DNA of 64,000 bases, taken from contig WPIO01000007.1 in NCBI GenBank assembly GCA_009760855.2, positions 2,993,501 to 3,057,500 of the forward strand, given 5' to 3'. Shown one piece after another: positions 11,211 to 22,900 of the stretch. The position numbers and the translations under genes are program-made. The stretch's first letter is position 1. The number at the start of each line of letters is the position of its first letter. A model generated the notes under the pieces. The model made no database searches. It was not told where the DNA came from and saw nothing but the letters and a program-made list of their open reading frames with translations. Source of the DNA: Cristatella mucedo. Its lineage: Eukaryota > Bryozoa > Phylactolaemata > Cristatellidae.

Positions 11211-13140
11211 GCCACAATTCTAAGGCTCATAGCTTCACCAGCATTCGTCGTGCGTCGGCTGAGACTAGCAACGTTACGGCGCTTCGCTTGTGGCCTAGCT
11301 ACAACCGGACGTGGAAGGCGCTACTAAAACACTGTCTTGCCTTCATCGTTATCACCGACAGCCGTCACTGCTCTTAGCTAGGCTTCGACGAGTCTGCATA
11401 AATCATAAGCTTCATTGACATTCGGGTCAGAAGCATTTCGCTCGGCTGGATTGACTGGTGAAGATCTCGGACTTCTGCACCAGCCACTGCGTTTGCTGTA
11501 ACGGACCTTCAAACTACATCATTACCAGCGCACGTAACGTGAAGATGAGCAAACCTCGCTGCTCGGTTTCGCAAGCAATTGCGACTGTGACATATGATGC
11601 TCATCCCTGGCATCGCCTAGAAATATAGTTCTATCTTGCATTCTGTTAGATAGTCCTCGGGTTGTGATGGGAAAAACCCAGGAATTATCTTAGGCCTGCA
11701 CACAACCACTCTCCGACTTTTGTAACTCATCCAGCAATTAATTTACTGTCAATTGAAAAAACTTCACTCATTTGAATGTACGACACGCCGATTCAAATTG
11801 ACGTGATATGTTTGTTACCGTGTGAGTTTAACGTTGTTTTTGTGCAGTGGACCAGATATTACCCTAGTTGAGTTGAAATCTCTAGTGCAGAGAAGCCAGA
11901 AATATATAGCTAATATATAACTATATATATAATATATTATAATATAATATAATATAATATATAATATATAATAATTATTATTATTATAATTATAATATAA
12001 TATAATAATAACATATAATATATAGCTATATATAGCTAATAACAGGCTGTTAAAACGTCGCCACTCAAGTTCCCTTGGCCACAAATGTGGCTCGCGTGAC
12101 GGGTGAAATTCTCTTACAGGCACATTGCATGCACCGACGGAGCTGGCACCTCGTAGCGCAGCCACAGCGAGTCGCAGATGCACGTGCCTCGATACTCATC
12201 GCAGCCATGCGATCGGTGTCAGAGCAAGCTAAAACTAAAGATCGCCTATACCGTGATTTTAACACGTCCATGTTATTAATATGGTTAAGTCTATTCTACA
12301 GCCACGGAGAAGTGCATCCGTACAGCACCAGCCACAGTGCACAGCTAACCTCGAAGTCATTAGTACGACTCACTAGGTCGAAGCTCAAACTAAAACTCTC
12401 TGGCTCGAAGCCCAGAGTACACCTGAGTAATCAACTCTTGTGCTATACTTGTTCATAAAGTCTAAGCATTTATTATTATGACATATTCAGCTCCCAGCCG
12501 CTATAATTCAGGAATCTCTAACAATAATAATAATAAGCATGGTTGTCACTTATCTAACCACTTTGGCGCGCCCCAGTTTCAATAATCAAATAAAATGTAC
12601 TCAAATATAATTCATAATCATCGAACCCAAATGGAGATAAAGATACGAAGAGGGGTCAAACTTTTGATTGCAATATGCAGGCAAACAGTTTTCTCCGTCA
12701 TGGAAAGCATCAGCATACTACACCCAATACGTCGCTGAGCTACGGACCCACACCGGGCAGGTAACGAGAGTATTCATATGACTCGTAGAGAAAACAATAT
12801 CGATACACGATCAAAGATAAAAGCAAAGCTGTTTTGCAATTATCGGTGCTGCAATCCATCACCTCAACGATGAATCAATTTTTCTGACATAAAATACTGC
12901 GAGCGCGCCGGTGGTGGCATCTTCGGAACTAAAGTCTATATCACAAACACAGCGAACTTAAAGCTAATGTCATCGTGCGAATCGGCGGCCTTCATGTGAC
13001 TGTGACGGCCTTCACATATTTTTCTGCACGCTTTCCAAGTGAGGTACCGTGCTTGTCATCGACTTCTCTTTGCTACTGCCTCTCTTGCAGCGAGCCGTAA
13101 AGCGCCCGGCTGGATAGAGATTCAGCTCTCTGTCCGTTTT
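11211..13140. other. upstream flank, mostly unassigned; AT-rich simple repeat at 11890-12035
   Basis: Degenerate TA/TAA runs occupy 11890-12035 and short open frames elsewhere look like chance. The 15-bp word AAGATCGCCTATACC at about 12238-12252 also occurs near 4273, hinting at an unrecognised dispersed repeat. Confidence 0.4.
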
Positions 13141-13150
13141 TCTCTACACC

Positions 13151-13198
<48 letters not shown>

Positions 13199-13206
13199 CT
13201 CTCTCA
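13141..13206. repeat. (CT)n microsatellite
   Basis: Nearly pure CT tract; the Ser-Leu and Arg-Glu open frames across it are artefacts of the repeat. Confidence 0.95.
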
Positions 13207-13315
13207 GAATACACTAAAGACCCAGTGCATTTATGAATACACTTAGACATTGCTATATAATAATGTAATAATGCAATAATAATAATAAATAATAAATAAT
13301 AAACTTGTGATATAC

Positions 13316-13613
13316 AGTGCCGAAGCAAGGACTTTCATCCGTGGGTCAAGTCCTGCAAACATATTTATGTGGGGGGGCAAGACCCACAAAATGTTTATGT
13401 AGGCAGGGCTAGACCCATAGTTAACGAAAAATTATAGCGCAAAATCATAGTGTTCGTTCGAAACAAGCTCGGTGGTTTTCTCGTCGAGCGAAATTAAAAT
13501 CAATTTCGCCGCTGATGACAGTCAGTGGATATAGGATTAGGGGTCGGCCCAGGTCGCTGCCCCGGCGAAGGGGGGATAAATGCCCCTTGCCCCCTATGGC
13601 TCCGTCACGCACC
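13316..13613. mobile_element. small DNA transposon or MITE with GGGGCAAG-rich ends
   Basis: The left end CAGTGCCGAAGCAAGGAC and the inverted right end GTGCGTGACGGAGCCATAGG resemble the CAGTGGCGTAGCCAGG-type terminal inverted repeats common in animal DNA transposons. Inside are G-runs followed by AAGACCCAC/GGCAAG words. At about 300 bp it has no coding capacity. A related fragment may lie at 40455-40645. Superfamily not assigned. Confidence 0.4.
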
Positions 13614-13779
13614 AAATATGTGTGTGCGTGCACGCTCGCGTGCATGCGCGTGTACACATATGTACAGTATATATGTTAGCATGCAGCCTTTCTGGAAAGC
13701 TCGACCGCTCACTCATTCGTCTCCATACATTTGCTGAGCCATAATCACTTTACGTAATGCCTCCGCTGGCATAACGTCG

Positions 13780-14494
13780 CGCGCCGATCCTATTAAGCAG
13801 TATTGACGATTCGCCGCCGCGCCTCGCTGACCCCGGGCGGGGGAGCGCGGCTCGCGCCCGTGCGCGTTTATTTTAGGCTCTTAAAATTGGTCCATTGGGC
13901 TCGAGGCAATTCGTCGCGGCTGCCCGCTCCGCCGCTTCGCGCGTCCCAATGAGGGAGGCGCGCAGCGGCTGAGCGGCGGAGCGCTTCTGCCGGCCTCGTT
14001 CCCGCTCGCTCGCTCGCCGAACCGCATTCGCGTACCGCCGCTCGGCGCTGCTAGTCGTCGCGCTCGTGCAGCTGTCGCCGCCAGTCTTCGCCCTGAGCAA
14101 ACAAGCACAGCGACGGAAGCGATTCGAGCGACGCAGCCGCCGCCGGCGCTCTCGCACGAGCGCGCGCGCGTTCGACGCCCCGCCGCCAACACCCTCGTAA
14201 GATTATTGACCGCTCGCGGCGGCGTCGCCGGAGCCCGGATCGGCGGGGCCGACGAATAGGTGTCGCGTTGGTCAAACAAGCCCTCCCGCCGCTTGGCAGC
14301 CAGCTGCCGCGGCGCACTGGCGGCTCGCTATTGGCGCGCCGCGCTGAGGCGTGTGCAGCGGCGCCCCAGTTCTTCTCGCCTGCGCCGCCGCCGTCGCCGA
14401 GACAATCGACTTCATGCGGAGGCTACCGACGGCTTCTCGACGACACTCTCCGCTCGGTCACCGCTGCTGGCTATGAACGGCTGCTTCGAAGACC
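13780..14494 (+). promoter_or_regulatory. CpG-rich 5' region of the receptor gene (putative promoter and 5' UTR)
   Basis: GC content and CpG density rise sharply at about 13790 and stay high past the start codon at 14495. No TATA box is visible just upstream of the ATG, as is usual for CpG-type promoters. Long chance frames on both strands follow from low stop-codon density. The promoter role is inferred only from position and composition. Confidence 0.5.
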
Positions 14495-14543
14495 ATGCCG
14501 CGCTTCCTGTCGGCGGCCGTCGTTCTTGCAACTATTGTGACCT
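14495..14543 (+). CDS. receptor exon 1: signal peptide
   Basis: ATG in a good Kozak context (ACCATG) opens [16 protein letters not shown], a short basic start followed by a hydrophobic core. The donor T|GTAAGT leaves phase 1. The single T joins the GT at the start of exon 2 to make Cys17, giving a plausible cleavage zone at VTCQG before SRDEQRLV. Vertebrate receptor genes also end the signal-peptide exon in phase 1. The 22.8-kb distance to exon 2 makes this the least certain exon; an alternative first exon closer to exon 2 cannot be excluded. Confidence 0.7.
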
Positions 14544-14603
14544 GTAAGTGTAGCGGTCGCGCTCGACTGTTGCTCGTCGGTGCGCGGGCGTCGTGTTTGC
14601 ATT

Positions 14604-14637
<34 letters not shown>

Positions 14638-15322
14638 TGCCGCTCCTTGGGCTGGCGCAGAAGGTCAAGCACATGTTCCTAGTCTAATTACTCTCGCTTG
14701 CGTCGCCTTCCCAGAGCCTGCGTTTCGTTGCACCCGCGAAGAAGATCGCTAATAATAAGAGCCGGCGCTCACGTGAGTAAAGCCCGTCGGTATCGAAAAG
14801 ATGAAGGCTTTCGCCGAGCGGTAGCGGAAGCACGGTGGCGGAAGCGTACTGCGGAAGAGACGACGTTGCTACGCTTGTTCTACCCACGCTTCCGCTATCC
14901 TCTACACGGCTCTCTCGTAAACCTCTCAAGCAAGCACCGAGCACGACATCGCAGCCGCTCGCTCGCTTTTGTTCCTGCGCTGACATCTTTCATCGGAACT
15001 CAGTGCGCGGCGGCGGCTGGGCTGCGGCGGAGTCATCAAGGGGCGTGGAGAGGAGCTTGGCAGCATGCCCAGCGTGGTAGGTGCGTCTACATCGCCCCAC
15101 CCCCCCCCATCTTCTCTCTTCCCGTACAGTCAATACGTACGGATATACTTAAGGGTAGCGCTGAGGGAGCGCTGCCGGAGTTCTGACCTGGCGCTTTCAT
15201 TGGGTCGCTCGGCGAGAAGACCGTCACGTGACGCTCTCCTTTTTCGTGCCATCCTCAGCAGTTGCAAACTGACTTCCTACAATTTCCCTCAGAAAATCGT
15301 TCGCACGAGCCACCTTCACGTC

Positions 15323-15373
<51 letters not shown>

Positions 15374-16893
15374 CCTTTCCCTGTCTCTCTCTCCACCTCT
15401 CCCTGTCTCTCTCACCGTCTCTCTCAACCTCTCTCTTTCTCTCTCTCTCCCTCTCTCTCTCGTTATCTATCTATCTATCATTATTTATCTCTCGAGCGCG
15501 CGCTCTCGCTCTGTCCATGCATAGCTGGAAGATTGATGGTGCGATGGCACGCCCAGTGTCTCGCAGGCTCTCCGCTTCGCACCGGCCAGGGCTGAGGCAG
15601 CGTGTGTTCCAGAGGAGCGGGGGGGGGGGCGGCGACGGCTGAAAAGTACAAGCCGACCGTCGCTTCTCCGCAGACGGTCCGATACGCTGTCGCCATGCTG
15701 GATTGAATCCGAGAAGTTCAGTTCCGCACCCGCTTCGCTGATGAACCTGCGGCGGCCACTCCGGATGCGGATGCGAGCGCGAGCTCCGGTCCACCGCAGC
15801 TGGCGCAGCGTGAGCTCGAAGCAAACCGCTTACGTAGCCGAACTGTAACTGCTTATATCAGCCTCCTCGCTGCCCTTGTTTTGCTGGCCGGGGCCGGGGC
15901 CGGGGGGGGCAATAACGTAGCTCTCAGTTTTCCTTTTCGCCTAAACAAGCATTTCCGCCTGGGAGCATCGACCTATCCGGCCGGATTCTCTCATTTGCAT
16001 GCAGATGCAAAATCGATTACCAATTCGCTTAATGTACGACTCCGTCAGTGCGGCCGGTATTCTAGGAACCGAAAGTTGGCAGGCCCATGTCGGCAGGCTC
16101 AATCGTAGAGTTTGTCAGCTCCAAAATCTAGCGGATCAGACACCCGGCAAATACTCGCATGTACCGCGGTTAGGCGGATGCCACAGTTCCTTGGCTCGGA
16201 AGCCGCCTACGAACAGGAGCTACCGTGCAAAAAAGGCGGCGACGCTGCTATCTTGGAGCGCGGCGGCGCTGCCCAACGTGCGGCCGTAGGCTCGTTTTCG
16301 AGCCAAGCCCCACACTAGGTTGCTGCTAACGCATTCAAAGCCAGCAGGCTTCGCGATTTTAAAAAAGCGCTCGCGGCTACCGCGCAGGCGCGACAGCCGA
16401 TGCGCACCGGGAGGAACGCGGGGACTCACTAGCGCCGGTCGAATGATGGCGACGAGCTGGGAAACTTCCGGCTCTGCTTAGACCCACCCGGAAGTCACGG
16501 CAAGCCTTACTACCCAGTGGTCCGTGCATGCGTACCTTGCAATGGTTGCAACGTTACCGGCTTGCATAGCAGCCCTTCGCATATTTTTCACGCCGCTGCG
16601 AAGAAACCGTCTTTGGCGACAATCCATCGGACTGATGGCGATGATTGCGATGGCGGCTGTGTAGCGATATGAGGTTCATCAAATAGCCGGGCGAGCGCTG
16701 ACCTCTTAGAGCGACTGCTTTAGAATTGAGCGGCACGAGCTTTTGAGACTTTCGAGAAGCGAAACTTGCGAGAGAGGAATATTAGATAGAGATACGGAAA
16801 GAAAAAGAGTTGACAAGAGAGATATAACTAGAATGAGAGAGAATACAGGGGGAAAAAACAAAAGAAATATACTCAGGAAGAGAGAGAGATTTG

Positions 16894-16953
<60 letters not shown>

Positions 16954-19900
16954 AAGCACCTACGTAAGGAGAGCAACAGGGAGAAGTGGAGTGAGTGGCC
17001 TAGATTAAAGTAGAGACAGACTACAGTGGAGAGAGAGAGAGAGACTGAGAGACTGAGAGAGACAGAGAGAGGAAGAGAGAGGCGTACGTTAAGTTTTTCG
17101 CGCGCCCTTGGGCTCTCGCTCACCGCTTTCTGCTCTCAGCTGCGACTTCCTGCAGCGCCACCGAGTAACGCTACGAACGGTCTATTCGCCCAGTGGCAGG
17201 ATGTTGGACGGTCTATTCGCCTAGTCGCAGGATGTTGGACGGTCTATTCGCCCAGTGGCAGGATGTTGGACGGTCTATTCGCCCAGTGGCAGGATGTTGG
17301 ACGGTCTATTCGCCTAGTCGCAGGATGTTGGACGGTCTATTCGCCCAGTGGCAGGATGTTGGACGGTCTATTCGCCTAGTCGCAGGATGTTGGACGGTCT
17401 ATTCGCCCAGTGGCAGGATGTTGGACGGTCTATTCGCCTAGTCGCAGGATGTGAAAGTAATTTTCTCTGCTGGTTGCATGCATCCGTTTACGGAAGCGGA
17501 GCGGTCGCGTATTTTAGTTCAGACAAAATTGCTAGCGAGGCCACGCGTGCACTGCGCTTGACCGGTCGTCTCGCTTGCGGTTACGTTTGGCGCGTCTTTA
17601 AAAAAAAAGGAAAGGGCATACTTCCCGATGCCATGACTTGCGATGCACGTGACACGTGTCCACGTGATGCGCGTGGTGCAGCAGCTGCGACTCTGGCCCT
17701 TCGACCTCTGGACGCTCTTGAGCTTCTCCAATTTTGACGTCGTTCACGTTGGTGGCCATTAAAGCCACATTCCTTTGACCGCGGTGCTAAAAGCGTTAAC
17801 AAAACAGGAGGCCACTAAAGCTCACTCGAAGAGCACTGACCAGGATTAACGAGAGCTTATCGGAATCGCAGCAGTTGGGAGGTGACAACATATTTTCCCC
17901 CTTAATCTCTCCGCAAGCCCAGCTGGTCGTAAGCTTTGCATTTTCAAATCGAAATGTACGGGTACGGTTTTCGTTTGGTTTGTAGACCCTGCATTCGTCC
18001 ATCGTTTCTTGGCAGAGCAGCTTTCGGTTTGCTTTACGTCGGTCGCCGGCTACGATCGTGTGCCGGGACCCTTTGCCTGCAATCGCTGCTATTCTAGGCT
18101 GAGTTTCGCGACTCAGTCAGTCAGAGGGAGTCAGTCTTCGAGCCCATCTTCGAGACTTGTACGGAGCATGCCCCGCCCCCCGACCCCCCCCCCCCGGCGC
18201 GTGCTGCAGTAAGGCATTCTGAATCGTAGCGTGGCCATGCGATAGTAGGAAGACCTACAGCGCAGGTCTAAGAGAAGCGAGGCGGCTAACCGGATCAGGT
18301 AGTCCTTTGAGAGACCCTAGGGAATATATCCTTAGGGTCTCATATATGTTAGGGTCTCATAACATGAGATCCAATGGACGATCCAAAGTCACGACAAAAA
18401 TCAGCCGTTGTCCGATAGACCCCGCGAGGCACGTGAGGCCATGCAGGCTTGAATAGGCTAACTAGTAAACGACATATAGCGGCCTCATAGGTGCGAATGA
18501 GGTTAACCAGTTAATAGGACTTCCGATCCGCGCCACTCCTACAGGCGGCAGGAAGTGGGCGGCACTAAATTCGCTCCACGATGAGGAGCCGCTAATCAGA
18601 CTGTCAACCATTGCTGACTTACTCGACGCTTCTCTTGACGTCGCGGTAGTTGTGGCATCGACGTTTGCTGGGATGCGGTGATGCCGCTGCCGCCACCGCC
18701 GCCGCCGGGCGAGCGAATTGCGAAGTGATCGGAGCAAGGCTGTTTCGTGCTGAGGCTTCTGCCGGAGGTCAAGTCACGCATCGAGAGCTGTGCGCGACTT
18801 TGAATTCTGTTTAATAATAATAATAATAATGCACTTGATAAAGCGCCCTCAGAGAACTCAATCTCTTTCTAGGCGCTTTACATTTGCTGCAATGGGAAAT
18901 GCAATTGGATGGTGAGTAATTTATATTACAGATACTATTTATATTACAAATACTATACTTATATATTTATACTACATATATGTATACACATATATATAGT
19001 AAATATATATATACTACATATATATACTTATATATTTATACTACTCATATATTTATATTAAACTATACTTTATATATTTATACTATAGATACTATATTAC
19101 AGATACTATTTATATTACAGACTTGCGACAGCGTCCCATCAAAGCAGCGTATCAACTTCGAGGTTTTGTCACCGGTTACGCCCCTACACTCCATTGTCCT
19201 GGGCTGTCTCTCCAAACTATTTCCACTTAAGCTAGGCGTCACATCAGTCGTTCTTTTGACTCAGGTCATCTAACTATACTCCTAACTCCCGCCCGCTAGA
19301 TGAGCCTCAAAATAACTTCCGATCGTTTGGAGACCGCGCCTTTAGTTTGCATACTCCTAGAGCCTGAACCTTACTACAACTATCTAGTTCTCTTAGGATA
19401 CCTTCAGATACCTTCAGATATCTTCAGATACCTTATCGTTATCATTGCTATTAACATTGACTTCTCTTGTTGTGGAACTCGCTGTGCAATAAATTGATTA
19501 GTAATACCCAGTCGACAGCCGAGCATATTGCTCTCATGTATATAGTGACAGAAGTTATTTCAGACTGACGGAGGAGGCCTGTAGATAGATCCCCCAGAGC
19601 ATACCCGAAAGCCAGAGCGCGCCGGCTGCTGGGTTTTTGCGTGCACGCACCACCTGAGCTGCTCGAGCAAACCTGAGGAAATATCTCGGGGATTGGGTTG
19701 TAATGTTTAAAAGGATTGGCTCGGCAGCGCAGTTGCAGGGCTGCTCGTCTTGGGCGCGCAAGTCTGACGGCAGCGTCATTCTGAGTCTCTGCGAGAGACG
19801 TGTTTCATTTTTACAAATTATTAAAAGGGCGGAATGGGATGGGTGGCGGGACGGATCGTACCAGCTCTTAGGGGGAGGGGCCTTAGACTGGCCGGCCGGC

Positions 19901-22900
19901 GGCGGCAGACTCTTGTGGGTGATCAGCTTTCGGGGTTTCGACCCGAGGCTTAACTAAGGCTCCATGAGCGTTCTGGGAGGCGATCCCTTAGGGCTGCAGA
20001 ATTAAAACGGCTCTGCTTTGGGAAGGGATAAATGCGTTCGAGACCTGTCCGGCTGCGGTATTTCGAGAATGCTTATCATTTAAAGTCGGTTCTTTAATCC
20101 TATTAGCTGAGATAAATTTCAGGTATTAACCGTATTAAGTTGCCAGTGGATCTTAACAAATAGCGACTGAGGCGTTTCGGGTTGTTTTAGAAAACTAAAT
20201 AAATAACAAAACGTATTTAGCACCCTATGGGAACAAAAATGTTTTCTAGGCATTAAAGTAGGCTGGAAAGGAGTGGTGTAGATTGGTCAGTTTATAAATA
20301 CGCAATTTCATCACTCATAAGCACGTACAAGACATTTTTTTCGTACGGCTGAAGCAAATTTCGCAGAGATTTCGAGCGAAGCAGCTGGCTTTGTAGCTTC
20401 ATCTTATAGTTTTCATTAAAGACAGCGTTTTCATGCGGTCAGCCGACGGCGAGCTCTCGGATATCGGAGCGCGCAAAAAAGAGGCGCGAAGGTCTCCAAA
20501 GTTTGAGATCGATGAGAGGAAGAGCTGCAGCACTTAAATCAGAAGATGGGGTGGTGCATTCCGAAGAAGAAGCCTGCTGGAGAAGTGTGTCCTATTGTTA
20601 TACGAGAACAAGGGAAGGAAGGGGCCTTAACGTTCTGTCAATGACCTCGAAGTCGATACGCCACTCGATGGAGAGCAAGAGAAGGTCAAGATCAAGGTCG
20701 CGCACTGCTGCGGCTGGCCTGCTCGCGAAGGGCAAGCTCGGCTGCTGAATTTTTTCACCAACTGCGAGCATCAACGGTTAACATGCAGAAATACGTGCAC
20801 GAGCAGTGCGATGCAGACAGATATTTGAGATGCCACAAATGCTAGACCCAGCTTGGCCGCGGTTTCTTATTTCAGCAATCCTGCATTTTTGCAACGGTAC
20901 TGAACTTAAAATGCAATGGCACTGAACTACGAATAGGAATACTTGACTGCGGACCTGAATTGGTCGTCTAGCGAAATTTCGTGTAGGCATACGACGCACA
21001 CATCGCTTGGCTGGACTAAAGGATACATGCTGGCTGAGCCCATTTTTGGGGTGCGGCTTTCCCATTTCAAAGTTGCACAAATTTATCCTAAGACCAGTAA
21101 GCTTGTTTTACTTTCAATAGATTCGAGAATTCTTGCCGCCGCCCAAGTGTGAATGTCAGCTCAATGGATGCTGCAACGAGTTAAGAGATGAGATCTTGGT
21201 TTCAGCTGAAAGGCAAAGGGTGACGATCAAAGCAAATGTACAACATGATGCGTCATCTGCACAACAATGAAAGCCTAGATTGTGTTTGGTAATTACAGTG
21301 GCAAGAGGTAGATTGCGTAGAAATTCTAAAAACGGCGTACCTGGAGCAGAGCTTTGGTTACGTCCGCTCAAAACTGAAGATTAGCGCTCGGCTGAGAAGC
21401 TGCAGGCTGCGCGCCCCCCCCCTCCAGCTGAGAGTCAAAGAGCGGTCATCGAAACGGCAGCGCCACCTGGCGCCGAGACTGAAAGACTTAGGGCACCGCC
21501 TTCGTCAGACCTGAGGATGGAGAAAGTGTGCAGATAGACCCGCAGGGTCCATCCGCTGCCGCGGCGGCATGCTCGCTACATTTATCCATCGAAGATGTAA
21601 ACAAGCAAGGCTTTATTCGGCAAAAACTACGACCGTTTCGCTGCCACCAAAAACGTGGGGGTCCGAACGAGTAGGGTTGAAAGCACGAGTAGCGAGCACA
21701 CCGCATTTTATGCTTTATACCGAGAAAGAGTTCAGAGCGGCACATGGGTGTGCCGAGTTCGATAGACAGACTATGTAGAAACATGAGCTACCCGTCGTAT
21801 TAACTGAACGCGGGTGCTAGCGAGTCGTTTTCCGTGGGTCGCACCGATCGATGAAAAAAATACTAGCTGATTGAACTGCCTCTTCGTGTACAGCGACGTA
21901 AGAGCCTTAAAGGCTATCATCACCGATTGCAGCGGCAATTAAGAATCACCCACCGCAGGATTCGAACCCGCGACTTCGGGACCGAGGTCACGATGAGTAA
22001 CCACCTTACTTAGTGCGTCATCACGTCTCACCGATGAAAGACCAGCCGGCGTCACTGCAGTCTGAAGATTGATAAGAAATACGCCGACGCCAGCTAAACC
22101 ACTACGGAGGAGATAAAATAAAAAACAGAGTTTCGAAGGGAAAACAGCGAAAGTGCATTAATAAAGAAATTAATGAAGGATTCACCCGCTAAGACGAAAA
22201 TAACGCCAACATGGAGTCCTCCTCGATGTCAAAGGACCGTGACAAGGCACCAATAGTAGCGCCCTGAAGAATAAGTCCGGAAATCCGGGCGAATTCTATG
22301 GCTCTGCTCTTGATGGGCAGCAGCTATGTGAAGAAGAAATGTTGGCTATTGAGTGCTACTATCAATATGCGCGTGTTTTCCTCAATCTACCCATCTAAAG
22401 TAAATCTAACCGTAGCAGCTTTCATGAAAGCAGCGAAAGATCATTCGACAAGTTAAAACTGATACTTTCCCCAGTTGCTAGCCTCCGTGAGTCACATGCA
22501 GCAGTATCTGTTCTCTTGCTTTCCCGAGTGTAGAAAACAGTCTGTTAGCACATCATAGACCAATCTTCACTAGCTAAAGCAAGGAAGGAGAAGTTTAAAA
22601 ATTGCATTCATCGCTGTAATTTGTTTAATAAATCGCGAGCTTGACATATTTTTACACCGGTTGTATCGTATAGCTTGCTTAACGAATGGCGTCATACGAA
22701 TTATTAGGAAAACAGTACCAGTGCTCGCCATTAGCGCCACTTTCCCTAGATGCACCTGTCAGCAGCAGCCTGCTATCGTAGCCAACGTAGCTAAGCATGA
22801 TTAAATGACGCATCCTCACACTCGTAGGGACCGCTATGGCATTGACACCAGGAGAGCAGTAGTATGCAACAAGGACGATTGACCCGTAGCAAGATGATCG

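Noticed and set aside
13873-14317. Minus-strand frames in the CpG-rich 5' region, as a divergent gene
   Set aside because: Arg/Ala-rich chance frames; no start context or domain, though a divergent non-coding transcript cannot be excluded.
15224-15642. Ser-Leu-rich and Arg-Glu-rich frames
   Set aside because: Translations of (CT)n repeats. The same applies at 13141, 16881, 23820 and 60852.
17026-17737. Overlapping open frames with repeated [20 protein letters not shown] peptide
   Set aside because: They arise from the 31-bp minisatellite and occur in all frames.
18311-18370. TTAGGG words as a possible interstitial telomere repeat
   Set aside because: Only two words within a small hairpin; no tandem array.
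21857-22031. Possible tRNA gene
   Set aside because: A and B boxes are present, but the acceptor and anticodon stems do not close and the sequence recurs as a SINE with target-site duplications.
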